15,289 nt of DNA, from assembly GCA_037446725.1 (NCBI GenBank), contig JBBIIC010000035.1, forward strand, positions 1-15,289, in the 5' to 3' direction. The notes beneath the pieces are model-generated. The model saw only the letters and a list, made by a program, of their open reading frames with translations. It did no database searches and was not told where the DNA came from. The position numbers and the translations under genes are program-made. Below, one piece after another: positions 1 to 9,921 of this stretch (positions are counted from its first letter, which is position 1; each line of letters starts with the position of its first letter). Source of the DNA: JBBIIC01 sp037446725 (GTDB lineage Bacteria > Actinomycetota > Coriobacteriia > Anaerosomatales > SLCP01).

Positions 1-971
1 TTGAGCGGTGAGAACCACATGCCGTTGTAGACGAGCTCGGCCCACTTCTGCTCGACGCCGAGCTTGTAGTGGAGCACCTCGCGCTCCAGGCAAAGGTCCT
101 CGAGCGCCTTGTGTGCGGTGATGAGCGTAAGTGCGCCGGGAACCTCGTAGATCTCGCGGGACTTCACGCCGATGAGCCGGTTCTCGATCATGTCGATGCG
201 CCCGAAGCCGTGCCGGCCGGCGAGCTCGTTCATCCGATCGATGATGTCATGGAAGCTCATGAGCTCTCCGTCGAGCGCGACCGGGATGCCCTGCTCGAAG
301 CTGATCTCGGCGTACTCGGGCTCGTCGCAGGTGTTGCCGCGCGAATCCGAGGTGAGCGTGTAGATGTCGGCGGGCGGCTCGACCCAGGGGTCCTCGAGCA
401 CGCCGCACTCGATGGCGCGGCCCCAGAGGTTGTCGTCGATCGAGTAGGGGTTGTCCTTGGTGGTCGGCACCGGGATGCCGCGCTCGGCGGCGTAGTCCAT
501 CTCGAGCTCGCGGGTGCAGAGGTCCCACTCCCGCACCGGCGCAAGTACCTCGATGTCGGGGTCGAGCGCGGCGATGCCGACCTCGAACCGAACCTGGTCG
601 TTTCCCTTGCCGGTACAGCCGTGAGCGATGTACTTCGCGCGGCAGCGGTGTGCCTCCTCGACGAGGTGCTTGACGATGATCGGGCGCGACATCGCGGAGA
701 CGAGCGGGTACTTGTTCTCGTAGAGTGCGTTGGCCTTGAGTGCCTTGGAGAGGAACTCCTCCACGTACTCCTCCCGGACGTCCTTGACGACCGACTCGAC
801 CGCGCCGATGCCCAGCGCCTTCTGCCGCACGAACTCGAGGTCCTGACGCTCCTGACCCACATCGATGGCGAGCGCGACGACGTCGAGGTCGTAGTTCTCG
901 GCGATCCACTTGATGGCGACCGAGGTATCCAGTCCGCCCGAGTATGCGAGTACGCACTTTTCACGTGCCAT
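1..971 (-). CDS. argG: Argininosuccinate synthase, C-terminus cut by window edge
   Basis: The gene has no stop codon inside the window and runs off the left edge, so only the first 323 codons are seen; the family is usually about 400 residues. Reading from the ATG at 971 gives a start MAREKCVLAYSGGLDTS, whose SGGLDTS at residues 11-17 is the ATP-pyrophosphatase (PP-loop) nucleotide-binding motif of ArgG. Further on, KYIAHGCTGKGNDQVRFE and the PYSIDDNLWGRAIECG stretch are family signatures. ArgG joins citrulline and aspartate, using ATP, to give argininosuccinate, the penultimate step of arginine synthesis in the cytoplasm. It lies 25 bp downstream of argR on the same strand and so is the last visible gene of the arg operon; argH may follow outside the window. 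Identification is secure; the missing C-terminus is an effect of the window, not a truncation of the gene. Confidence 0.97.
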   Translation of the reverse strand, partial: MAREKCVLAYSGGLDTSVAIKWIAENYDLDVVALAIDVGQERQDLEFVRQKALGIGAVESVVKDVREEYVEEFLSKALKANALYENKYPLVSAMSRPIIVKHLVEEAHRCRAKYIAHGCTGKGNDQVRFEVGIAALDPDIEVLAPVREWDLCTRELEMDYAAERGIPVPTTKDNPYSIDDNLWGRAIECGVLEDPWVEPPADIYTLTSDSRGNTCDEPEYAEISFEQGIPVALDGELMSFHDIIDRMNELAGRHGFGRIDMIENRLIGVKSREIYEVPGALTLITAHKALEDLCLEREVLHYKLGVEQKWAELVYNGMWFSPL

Positions 972-996
972 GGAGTGTCCCTTCCTGACGCGGCTG

Positions 997-1428
997 TCAG
1001 CGGGTGCCGCGAAACTTGTCGATACCGTCACGTACTCGGGCAGCGCTGCTCTCATCAGCCGCGATGATGAGCACCGTGTCGTCTCCCGCGATTGAGCCGA
1101 GGATGCCCTCGAGCTCGGCACCGTCCAGCGCGGCCGCCACGCCGGGTGCCGTGCCGGGCGTGGACTTCACGAGCACGAGCGAACCCGTTCCCACGACGCT
1201 AGTAACAAGCTCGGAGATCATCCGCTGCAGGTGCAGGTCCTCGGCAAGCACGTACACACCCTCGGGGAGTTTGCGCAGCCCCATCTCGGTGACATCCCGC
1301 GAAACGGTAGCCTGCGTATAGACGAATCCCTCGTTCTTCAGGCGTTCCACCAGGTCACGCTGGGTTCGGATGCGCTCTTCACGCACGATACGCCTGATGG
1401 CACTCTGTCGCTCGACTCTCTTCTTCAC
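997..1428 (-). CDS. argR: Arginine repressor ArgR
   Basis: The 143-residue protein has the full length and both domains of ArgR/AhrC. The N-terminal winged helix-turn-helix (about 1-70) contains the DNA-contacting signature TQATVSRDVTEMGL with S43 and R44. The C-terminal oligomerisation and arginine-binding domain (about 75-143) has GTAPGVAAALD at 92-102 and GSIAGDDTVLII at 111-122; D116 and D117 correspond to the acidic pair that binds the arginine ligand. As a hexamer with L-arginine, the family represses arg promoters at ARG boxes. The ATG overlaps the argD stop by 4 bp (ATGA), implying translational coupling. The repressor is therefore made from the operon it presumably controls through the paired boxes upstream of argC, which would give autoregulation. 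The target assignment is inference; the family assignment is clear. Confidence 0.96.
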   Translation of the reverse strand: MKKRVERQSAIRRIVREERIRTQRDLVERLKNEGFVYTQATVSRDVTEMGLRKLPEGVYVLAEDLHLQRMISELVTSVVGTGSLVLVKSTPGTAPGVAAALDGAELEGILGSIAGDDTVLIIAADESSAARVRDGIDKFRGTR

Positions 1429-2642
1429 GGCGCACCGTCCCCGTCTTCCAGGAGTTCGGACAGAACCTGCAGGAGTGTATCAATCTCCGCCTTTCCGCAC
1501 ACCAGAGGCGGCAGGAAGCGGATGATATCCGTTCCGATGTGGTTCAGCACGACGCCACGGCCCAGTGCGGCGGCGGCCACATCCGCGGCCATGGGCCTGC
1601 TGAGATGGGCCGCTTGCATGAGTCCCTTGCCCCGGACCTCCACGATCGCTCCCCCCTCGCGCGCCAGGCGTTCGAGCCCCGAGCGCAGGTAGGCGCCGTC
1701 GCGGGCAGCGCGCGCGCCAAGACCCTCGTCGACAAGCGCTGCGATCGTCGCGCGCGCTGCCGCGCAGACGACCGGTCCTCCACCGAAGGTCGACCCGTGG
1801 TCTCCCGGCTCAAAGGCCTCGGCAGCCATTCCGTGCGCGGTGATCGCGCCCGCCGGCAGGCCGTTCGCCATCGCTTTGGCAAGCGCGACGACATCCGGCC
1901 TCACCCCGTACGCCTGGTGTGCGAAGGGTGTCTCGCCGGTGCGCCAGAATCCGGTCTGCACCTCGTCGAGGACGAGCAGTACCTCACGGTCGTCACACAG
2001 CTTCCTGACGGCCGCCAGGTACTCGCGGTCGCACGGGTAGACGCCGCCCTCCCCCTGTATGACCTCGAGCATCACCGCGCAGACCGTGCCGTCGAGTTCG
2101 GCCTCGAGCGCCTCGACGTCGTTGAGAGGCACGTGTGCGAACCCGGGCGGCAGCGGGGCGAAGGCTTCCTGCTTGGAAGGCTGGCCGGTGGCGGCCAGCG
2201 CAGCCAGCGTGCGTCCGTGGAAGCTGCGCTCGGCGGTGATGATCCGGGTGACCTCCGGTCCTTTGTTCTTCGTTCCCCACCGGCGTGCAAGCTTGATGGC
2301 GCCCTCGCACGCCTCGGCGCCCGAGTTGCAGAAGAACGCCTTCCACCCCCCGCCGAGCAGGACCGAGAGGTCCTCGGCGAGCTCGGCCCGGTGCTCGACG
2401 TGATAGAGGTTGCTCACGTGGACGAGCCGGGCCATCTGCTGCCACACGGCCTCGGTCACCGCCGGATGCGCATGCCCGAGGTTGACCGCACCGATTCCCG
2501 ACACGAAGTCGAGGTACTCGCGGCCGTCGTCGTCGTACAGACGCATGCCGCGGCCTTCGACGAAGAGCACCGGCTTGCGCGCGTACGTCGGCATGATGAC
2601 GGCGGCGTCCTTGGCCACGAGCGCGTCGTAACGCTCACCCAT
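1425..2642 (-). CDS. argD: Acetylornithine aminotransferase
   Basis: This 405-residue class-III, PLP-dependent aminotransferase is of normal length. It converts N-acetylglutamate semialdehyde plus glutamate to N-acetylornithine and 2-oxoglutarate. Visible family features are the N-terminal LDFVSGIGAVNLGHAHP, the phosphate-binding NSGAEACEGAIKLAR (106-120), the PLP-contacting Asp in LDEVQTG (D226) and the Schiff-base lysine in ALAKAMANGLPAGA (K256). After DEVQTG the usual small residue before RTG is a tryptophan (GFWRTG, 231-236), a mild departure. ArgD, GabT and ornithine aminotransferases share these motifs, but the position between argB and argR in an arg operon decides for ArgD (it could also serve as the lysine-pathway DapC). 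The ATG at 2642 is 1 bp after the argB stop, with GAGGTGA about 10 nt upstream. Confidence 0.95.
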   Translation of the reverse strand: MGERYDALVAKDAAVIMPTYARKPVLFVEGRGMRLYDDDGREYLDFVSGIGAVNLGHAHPAVTEAVWQQMARLVHVSNLYHVEHRAELAEDLSVLLGGGWKAFFCNSGAEACEGAIKLARRWGTKNKGPEVTRIITAERSFHGRTLAALAATGQPSKQEAFAPLPPGFAHVPLNDVEALEAELDGTVCAVMLEVIQGEGGVYPCDREYLAAVRKLCDDREVLLVLDEVQTGFWRTGETPFAHQAYGVRPDVVALAKAMANGLPAGAITAHGMAAEAFEPGDHGSTFGGGPVVCAAARATIAALVDEGLGARAARDGAYLRSGLERLAREGGAIVEVRGKGLMQAAHLSRPMAADVAAAALGRGVVLNHIGTDIIRFLPPLVCGKAEIDTLLQVLSELLEDGDGAP

Positions 2643-2643
2643 G

Positions 2644-3561
2644 CTAGAGCGTCACCTCACCCTCGTACGCGGTGTAGACGCCATCGTCAGGCAGGCCGAG
2701 GCTCTCCCCGCCTCGCGTGATCATCGTCCCGACTCCCCCATCCGTGTAGACCTCGAGCAGCAGCGAGTGGGCGACCATCCCGTTGAGGACGTGCGCCCGG
2801 TTCACCCCACCCCTTAGCGCCCGCGCGCAGGCTGCTACCTTGGGGATCATCCCGCTCGCGAGCCGATCGTTGGCGATCATGTCCTCGACCTCTTCGAGCG
2901 AGAGCGCGCTGATGAGAGAGTCCTTGTCCTCGAAGTCGCGGTACAACCCGTCGACGTCGGTGAGGAAGATGACCTTGTCCGCCGAGAGCGCGGCGGCGAT
3001 TTCTCCAGCGACGAGGTCCGCGTTGATGTTGCAGCTCTCGCCGTCCTCCCCGATCGCCACGCTCGCGATGACAGGGATGAAGCCGTCGGCCACCAGCTTG
3101 CGAATGACGGTCGTGTCGATGGCTGTCACTTCACCGACCCTGCCGAGCCGGTCGGAGATGGGACGCGCCTTGATGAGGTTGGCGTCGTCACCCGCGATGC
3201 CGACGGCGAGCCGGCCGTGGCCGTTGATCGCGGTCACGAGTTCCTTGTTGATCTTGCCGACGAGAACCATCTTGACAACTTCCATCGCCTCGCTGCTCGT
3301 CACGCGTAGGCCGTCGAAGAACTCGACTGGCATGCCGAGACGCTCCATGTACGAGGTGATGGTCGGGCCGCCGCCATGCACGATGACCGGGTTCACCCCG
3401 ACGAGCTTCATAAGCACTATGTCGGAGGCGACGTGCTCACGCAGCTCGGGATCGGTCATGGCCGCACCGCCGTACTTGAGCACCACCGTGCGGCCCCAGG
3501 TGCGCTTGATCCACGGCAGCGCTTCGGTCAGGGTCTCGGCCTTCTCCAGCAGATGTTCCAT
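2644..3561 (-). CDS. argB: Acetylglutamate kinase
   Basis: ArgB phosphorylates N-acetyl-L-glutamate at the gamma carboxyl, the committed step of arginine synthesis. The 305-residue protein shows the amino-acid-kinase fold motifs VVLKYGGAAM (K29 is the phosphate-binding lysine), NPVIVHGGGP, and a C-terminal TDVDGLY plus GGVGTMI. I chose the ATG at 3561, which has a GAAGGA ribosome binding site and gives the standard N-terminus. A GTG at 3594 overlapping the argJ stop (GTGA) would add 11 residues that look unlike the family. About 22 residues precede the kinase core and form the helix ETLTEALPWIKRTWG. In known enzymes this extra helix goes with hexamers inhibited by arginine, as expected when argJ recycles the acetyl group. 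Confidence 0.95.
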   Translation of the reverse strand: MEHLLEKAETLTEALPWIKRTWGRTVVLKYGGAAMTDPELREHVASDIVLMKLVGVNPVIVHGGGPTITSYMERLGMPVEFFDGLRVTSSEAMEVVKMVLVGKINKELVTAINGHGRLAVGIAGDDANLIKARPISDRLGRVGEVTAIDTTVIRKLVADGFIPVIASVAIGEDGESCNINADLVAGEIAAALSADKVIFLTDVDGLYRDFEDKDSLISALSLEEVEDMIANDRLASGMIPKVAACARALRGGVNRAHVLNGMVAHSLLLEVYTDGGVGTMITRGGESLGLPDDGVYTAYEGEVTL

Positions 3562-3590
3562 GGTCCGTCCTTCGTCGCGCCCTGCGGGGC

Positions 3591-4829
3591 TCACGTCCGG
3601 TAGTCGCCGTTGATGCGCACGTACTCGTAGCTCAGGTCGCAGGTGAGCACGGTGGCCGCGCCGCTGCCCAGATGCAGTTCGACGAGGATTGCGATCTCGT
3701 CGCGTGCGAGCGCCTCCGCCGCGACCTCCTCGCTGAAGGCCACGGCGGTGCCCCCCTTGCAGGTAGTGATACCCGCAAAGACGATCTCGACGAGCGCGGG
3801 ATCGATCGTCGCGCCTGAGTTGCCGATGGCCATCGCGACCCGGCCCCAGTTCGCGTCCCCACCGAAGAGCGCGGTCTTGACGAGCGGCGAGACCGAGACC
3901 GCCCGTGCGGCCGCCTCGGCGTCGGCGTCGGTGCGGGCGCCGGTGACGGTTACCTCGACGAGCTTCGTTGCGCCCTCGCCGTCACGCACGATCATCCGCG
4001 CGAGGTCGGCGCACGCGCGCCCGACCGCAGCGGCGACGGCGGGCAGGTGCGGATGGTCCTGGCCGATCGGCTCGCCTCCCGCTGCCCCGTTGGCCATGAG
4101 CGCGCAGGTGTCGTTGGTCGAGGTGTCCCCGTCGACGGTGATGCGGTTGAAGGTCGCGTCTACGGCGGCCCTGAGTATCGACGCGCACGCGTCCGGCGTC
4201 AGAGGTGCGTCGGTCGTGACGAACGCGAGCATCGTCGCCATGTTCGGGTGGATCATGCCGCTGCCCTTGGCCATCCCGCCGACCGTGTAGGTGACCCCGT
4301 CGACGGTGACGGCGCACGCCGCCTCCTTCGAGAAGGTGTCGGTGGTCATGATCGCCGAGGCCGCGCCGGCCGCGTGCTCGGGCGAGGTGCCGAGCGCTGC
4401 GCAGGCCGCAGCGATGCCGCCGCGAACGGCATCCATCGGCATCGGAACGCCGATCACACCCGTAGAAGCCACACCGACGTCCTCGACATCGCACCCGAGC
4501 GCAGCGGCGACCGCCTCGACCATCGCAACAGCATCGGCCCGTCCCGGCTCGCCGGTGCAGGCGTTCGCGTTGCCGGCGTTGACGACCCACGCGCGCAGGC
4601 GGCCGTCCGCGTGAGCGTTGCGGCTCACCGCGACGGGCGGCGCGGCCATGGCGTTGCGCGTGAAGACCGCGGCGGCGGGAACGAGGGCGCCCGCATCCAG
4701 AACGCAGACATCGAGCGCGCCGGAGCGCTTGATGCCGGCGGCGACCGAACCGGCCGCGAAGCCCGTGGGTGCGAGCACGCCGCCTCGGACGGAGGTGATG
4801 TCGAAGGTGAGGTCCGGCATGTGCGTCAC
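3591..4829 (-). CDS. argJ: Bifunctional glutamate N-acetyltransferase/ornithine acetyltransferase
   Basis: ArgJ moves the acetyl group from N-acetylornithine to glutamate, closing the cyclic arginine pathway. In some organisms it also makes the first N-acetylglutamate from acetyl-CoA. The 412-residue precursor carries the self-cleavage site in KGSGMIHPNMATMLAF. The chain is expected to split between A198 and T199, freeing T199 as the nucleophile, as in the family. The oxyanion-hole TG is seen in ASTGVIG (T123-G124), and the C-terminus YVRINGDYRT is typical. The GTG at 4829 overlaps the argC stop by 4 bp (GTGA); an ATG at 4820 is an alternative start three codons later. Whether the protein is mono- or bifunctional cannot be read directly. 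No argA is in view, which leaves bifunctionality possible. Confidence 0.95.
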   Translation of the reverse strand: MTHMPDLTFDITSVRGGVLAPTGFAAGSVAAGIKRSGALDVCVLDAGALVPAAAVFTRNAMAAPPVAVSRNAHADGRLRAWVVNAGNANACTGEPGRADAVAMVEAVAAALGCDVEDVGVASTGVIGVPMPMDAVRGGIAAACAALGTSPEHAAGAASAIMTTDTFSKEAACAVTVDGVTYTVGGMAKGSGMIHPNMATMLAFVTTDAPLTPDACASILRAAVDATFNRITVDGDTSTNDTCALMANGAAGGEPIGQDHPHLPAVAAAVGRACADLARMIVRDGEGATKLVEVTVTGARTDADAEAAARAVSVSPLVKTALFGGDANWGRVAMAIGNSGATIDPALVEIVFAGITTCKGGTAVAFSEEVAAEALARDEIAILVELHLGSGAATVLTCDLSYEYVRINGDYRT

Positions 4830-5866
4830 ACCACCGGGACCGGCACGTCGAGCCCGGCCGTCTCATCGAACCCGAGCACGAGGTTGGCGCACTGGACTGC
4901 CTGGCCCGCCGTGCCCTTGACGAGGTTGTCGATCGCGCACGCTACGACGAGCATGCCGGCGGCTTCATCCACCGCGACACCGATATGCGCACGGTTGGAG
5001 CCCCTGACCTCGAGCGTTGCCGGCATGCGGCCCGCGTCGTGAACGGTCACGAACGGTTCGCCCGCGTAGCGGTCGCGGTAGAGAGCGACCGCGTCGGTCG
5101 TGGTGAGCGGCCCCGTAAGCTCGAGGTAGACGGTCGCCAGCAGACCCCGGCTCATCGGGACGAGGTGCGGCGTGAAGACGACCCGGGTCTCGCTCCCGGT
5201 GACCCGGGACAGGCCCTGGGCGATCTCGGGGGTGTGACGGTGCGTCGTGACCTTGTACGGGGCGAGCGATTCGGTGACCGCCGGGTAATGGGTGCCCGGT
5301 CCCGGCGTACGGCCTGCGCCGGACACGCCCGACTTCGCGTCGACGATGACCCGCTCGGGCCTGACCACTCCTGCCTCAAGCGCCGGCGCAGCCGCCAGCA
5401 GAGCAGCCGTCGGATAGCAACCGGGACAGGCTACGAGCCGCGCGCCGTCAAGCCGTGCGCGGTCGAGTTCGGGCAGCCCGTAGACGGCCTCGGCCAGCAA
5501 CTCGGAGGCGGTGTGCGTGACGCCGTACCAGCGCTCATAGACCCCGGCATCGGTCAGCCGGAAGTCCGCGGAGGCGTCGATCACGACAAGTCCGGCCTCG
5601 AGCAGCGCAGGTGCGATCCCGAGCGCCGCGGTGTGCGGGACGGCGAGGAACGCGATCTCACACGCCTCTGCTATCGCAGCCGGATCCGGCTCCACATACA
5701 ACGCGTCGACGAACGGAGCCAGCGCCGGGTAGACGTCGCTGACGCGCCGACCCGCCTCGGTGGCCGACGTCAGCACGGCGGGCCGAAGCTCGGGGTGGGC
5801 CGCAAGCAGGCGCGTGAGCTCGGCTCCCGCGTACCCGGGCGCCCCCACGATGGCAACGTCTCGCAT
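4826..5866 (-). CDS. argC: N-acetyl-gamma-glutamyl-phosphate reductase
   Basis: ArgC reduces N-acetylglutamyl phosphate to the semialdehyde using NADPH. The 346-residue protein starts with the Rossmann motif VAIVGAPGYAGAEL (4-17), has AFLAVPHTAA around 72-81, and carries the catalytic cysteine in CPGCYPTAALL (C150). The SGVSGAGR motif (about 180-190) and H-R-H-TPEI substrate region are also present. The residue two before PGC is often Asn; here the stretch reads ACPGCYPT, with a second cysteine at 147. It is the first gene of the arg operon. The ATG at 5866 has a GGAG-type ribosome binding site (GGACGGAGAG), and a promoter with two ARG-box-like sites lies 33-100 bp upstream. Identification is firm. 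Confidence 0.96.
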   Translation of the reverse strand: MRDVAIVGAPGYAGAELTRLLAAHPELRPAVLTSATEAGRRVSDVYPALAPFVDALYVEPDPAAIAEACEIAFLAVPHTAALGIAPALLEAGLVVIDASADFRLTDAGVYERWYGVTHTASELLAEAVYGLPELDRARLDGARLVACPGCYPTAALLAAAPALEAGVVRPERVIVDAKSGVSGAGRTPGPGTHYPAVTESLAPYKVTTHRHTPEIAQGLSRVTGSETRVVFTPHLVPMSRGLLATVYLELTGPLTTTDAVALYRDRYAGEPFVTVHDAGRMPATLEVRGSNRAHIGVAVDEAAGMLVVACAIDNLVKGTAGQAVQCANLVLGFDETAGLDVPVPVV

Positions 5867-5898
5867 CTCTCCGTCCTCTCACGACGACACGTGGAGAA

Positions 5899-5927
5899 AG
5901 GATACCGTTGCATCGCATATAAGTCAA
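5899..5927 (-). promoter_or_regulatory. Promoter of the argCJBDRG operon
   Basis: On the minus strand, -35 TTGACT (5927-5922) and -10 TATCCT (5904-5899) are separated by exactly 17 bp. Transcription would start near 5892, giving a leader of about 26 nt before the argC ATG. The -35 hexamer lies inside the nearer ARG-box-like repeat, so a bound repressor would block RNA polymerase. Confidence 0.7.
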
Positions 5928-5968
5928 TTCTGATGCGCCAAGACCTTATCAGAGTCAATTGCTATGCG
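5922..5968 (-). promoter_or_regulatory. Two ARG-box-like ArgR operators in direct repeat
   Basis: A 16-bp sequence occurs twice (plus strand 5922-5937 and 5953-5968), identical at 13 of 16 positions and 31 bp apart, about three helical turns. Each copy, read on the minus strand, has the form CGCAT-4 nt-ATTGA. This matches the 5-4-5 layout of the ArgR consensus TGAAT-4-ATTCA, with three and four of five positions kept in the two half-sites. Placement over and upstream of the -35 element, and argR in the downstream operon, support an ArgR operator. The match is imperfect, so the assignment is inference. Confidence 0.55.
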
Positions 5969-6001
5969 TTCTTAGCGAATCTCGTACGGTCTTCGATGCA
6001 A

Positions 6002-8422
<2,421 letters not shown>

Positions 8423-8477
8423 CTCGGCATTCGTCCTTTCGTATCAGAAGGGCGGGCGCATGCGTCCGGGTGGTGGT

Positions 8478-9542
8478 CTAGAACTGGCGCAGGAAGCGCA
8501 TGTCGCCCTCGACGAGCATTCGTAGATCGGGGATGTCGTAGCGCAGGGCGGCGATCCGCTCGACGCCCATGCCGAACGCGAAGCCGGTGTGGACCTCGGG
8601 GTCGATGTCGACATATCCGAAGACGTTCGGGTCGACCATCCCACAGCCCAGAATCTCCTGCCAGCCGGTGTACTTGCAGAAGCGGCAGCCCGAACCCCCG
8701 CAGATGCCGCACGACACGTCGACCTCCGCGCTCGGCTCGGTGAACGGGAAGAAGTGCGGGCGGAAGCGCGTCTTGCGGTCTTTACCGAAGAGCTCCTTGC
8801 ACACGTAATCGAGCGTGCCCTTCAGATCGCCGAAGGTGATGCCCTCGTCGACCACGAGCCCCTCCACCTGGTGGAACTGGGGCAGGTGACTCGGGTCGGC
8901 GATGTCGCGCCGGTAGACGCGCCCGGGACAGATGACGTAGACCGGTGGCTTCTTGCGCTCCATGACACGGACCTGCACCGGGCTCGTGTGCGTCCGCAGG
9001 AGCACGTCGGTGACCTGCCCATTGTGCGCTACCGCCCCGTCGGAGAGGTCGCGCACGTAGAAGGTATCCGTCGCCGAGCGCGCCGGATGAGTGGGCGGGT
9101 GGTTCAGCGCGGTGAAGTTGTAGTAGTCGAGCTCGGCCTCGGGGCCCTCGGCGACGAGGTAGCCGAGCCCGGTGAAGATGTCGACGAGCTCGTCGACGAT
9201 CTGGTTAATGAGGTGTTTACGGCCGGGCAGGCGTTTGCGGCCGGGCAGCGTCACGTCGACCGCATCGGCGGCAACGCGCGCGGCGAGTGCGGCATCGGCC
9301 AGCACGGCCTTGCGCGCCTCGAGCGACTGCTCGATGGCAGCCCTCACCTCGTTCGAGCTCTTGCCGACGGCCGGACGCTCCTCAGCCGAGAGAGCACCGA
9401 GCCCCCGCAGGACGACCGTCAGCGACCCCTTCTTGCCCAGGACCTCCACTCTGACGGCATCGAGTGCCGCAAGGTCGGGCGCGGCCTCGACGCGCTCGAG
9501 CGTCGAACTCCTCAGTGACTCGAGATCCTCGATAATGCCCAT
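8478..9542 (-). CDS. pheS: Phenylalanyl-tRNA synthetase alpha subunit
   Basis: This 354-residue class-II synthetase subunit activates phenylalanine and transfers it to tRNA-Phe together with PheT. It has an N-terminal coiled-coil (about 1-90) that contacts tRNA, then motif 2 LLRTHTSPVQVR (181-192), CPGRVYRRDIADPSHLPQFHQVEG, the Phe-site FTEPSAEVDV, and motif 3 GFAFGMGVERIAAL (320-333). A four-cysteine patch (C278, C281, C286, C289; CxxC-4-CxxC) suggests a zinc knuckle, known in other Gram-positive PheS. I start at the ATG at 9542 (GAGAGG ribosome binding site); the open frame extends to 9614 but that part is the T-box terminator. Residues 99-110 repeat LPGRK(R/H), from a short tandem repeat. 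Confidence 0.97.
   Translation of the reverse strand: MGIIEDLESLRSSTLERVEAAPDLAALDAVRVEVLGKKGSLTVVLRGLGALSAEERPAVGKSSNEVRAAIEQSLEARKAVLADAALAARVAADAVDVTLPGRKRLPGRKHLINQIVDELVDIFTGLGYLVAEGPEAELDYYNFTALNHPPTHPARSATDTFYVRDLSDGAVAHNGQVTDVLLRTHTSPVQVRVMERKKPPVYVICPGRVYRRDIADPSHLPQFHQVEGLVVDEGITFGDLKGTLDYVCKELFGKDRKTRFRPHFFPFTEPSAEVDVSCGICGGSGCRFCKYTGWQEILGCGMVDPNVFGYVDIDPEVHTGFAFGMGVERIAALRYDIPDLRMLVEGDMRFLRQF
9215..9250 (-). repeat. 18-bp imperfect tandem repeat within pheS
   Basis: Two adjacent 18-bp units (9215-9232 and 9233-9250) agree at 15 of 18 positions. They encode LPGRKH and LPGRKR, one after the other, at PheS residues 99-110. The segment keeps the length expected from other PheS sequences, so it may be convergent rather than a fresh duplication. 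Confidence 0.6.
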
Positions 9543-9581
9543 CTGTGCCTCTCTCGCACGGCAACGGCCTTCATGGTTTCC

Positions 9582-9642
9582 AGACGAGAAGGGAGCCGAC
9601 CCGTCCCGGATCATCTCGACCCGAGGACGGAAGTCGGCTCCC
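9582..9642 (-). terminator. T-box-controlled intrinsic terminator before pheS
   Basis: GGGAGCCGAC (9642-9633) and GTCGGCTCCC (9600-9591) form a perfect 10-bp stem. It is extended by CCGTCC/GGACGG with only a TT bulge, giving about 16 bp, and is followed by the pyrimidine-rich TTCTCGTCT. The 5' arm begins inside the T-box motif, so terminator and antiterminator are mutually exclusive. The stem does not include the pheS ribosome binding site about 40 nt further on. This points to control of transcription, not translation, although the U-tract is weak. Confidence 0.82.
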
Positions 9643-9915
9643 GCGGTACCACCTCGATTGACCCGGCTTGGCCGGGCCCGCTCACTGCGCGGACCTGAGG
9701 CGTCCGGCGCGTTGCGGCCTCGCTGCCGCTGCGTCCCGCTATCGGGGGATCCGGCTTCCCTACCGGCGCACGGTGTGCGCGTTCAGGTCGCGGCTCCGGA
9801 GCGAACCGCCGGCGCTGCCCCACAGGGACCTTCCAGTCTGAACCGGGTCCCTTTCCTGGTGGCGGAGCCAGATGCGCCGGCTCCTCTCCATCATCGCCTC
9901 ACGCTCTACGATTGG
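9591..9915 (-). promoter_or_regulatory. Phenylalanine T-box leader of pheST
   Basis: The minus strand carries the diagnostic T-box sequence AGGTGGTACCGCGG (9654-9641). Its UGGU bulge (9651-9648) can pair with an uncharged 3' ACCA end, fitting the A discriminator of tRNA-Phe. Upstream, GCCGGCGC pairs with GCGCCGGC to make stem I. Below this pairing an AGGA/GGTTCG internal loop exposes TTC (9805-9803) as specifier, and GGAG/CTCC closes the base. TTC is a Phe codon, matching the pheS gene downstream. A distal stem I hairpin (GGGACC/GGTCCC), a stem II pairing CGCG-ACCTGA with TCAGGT-CCGCG and a stem III hairpin CCCGGC/GCCGGG can also be drawn. Uncharged tRNA-Phe would stabilise the antiterminator and raise pheST expression. 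Leader length is about 325 nt. Confidence 0.93.
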
Positions 9916-9921
9916 TTGAGA

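Noticed and set aside
69..1067. 332-codon plus-strand open frame opposite argG and argR
   Set aside because: It is antisense to argG and argR, which have complete family motifs. GC-rich codon use creates long false frames on the opposite strand.
1539..2720. 393-codon plus-strand open frame opposite argD
   Set aside because: Shadow of argD; the translation has no recognisable motif and is rich in Arg, Ala, Asp and Val, as expected of an antisense frame.
5969..6001. Terminator after pheT from the AAGACC/GGTCTT inverted repeat
   Set aside because: The arms are only 6 bp, about 40 nt apart, and no U-tract follows.
9543..9614. Longer PheS start (24 extra residues)
   Set aside because: The extra codons lie in the T-box terminator stem; the ATG at 9542 has a ribosome binding site and gives the normal N-terminus.
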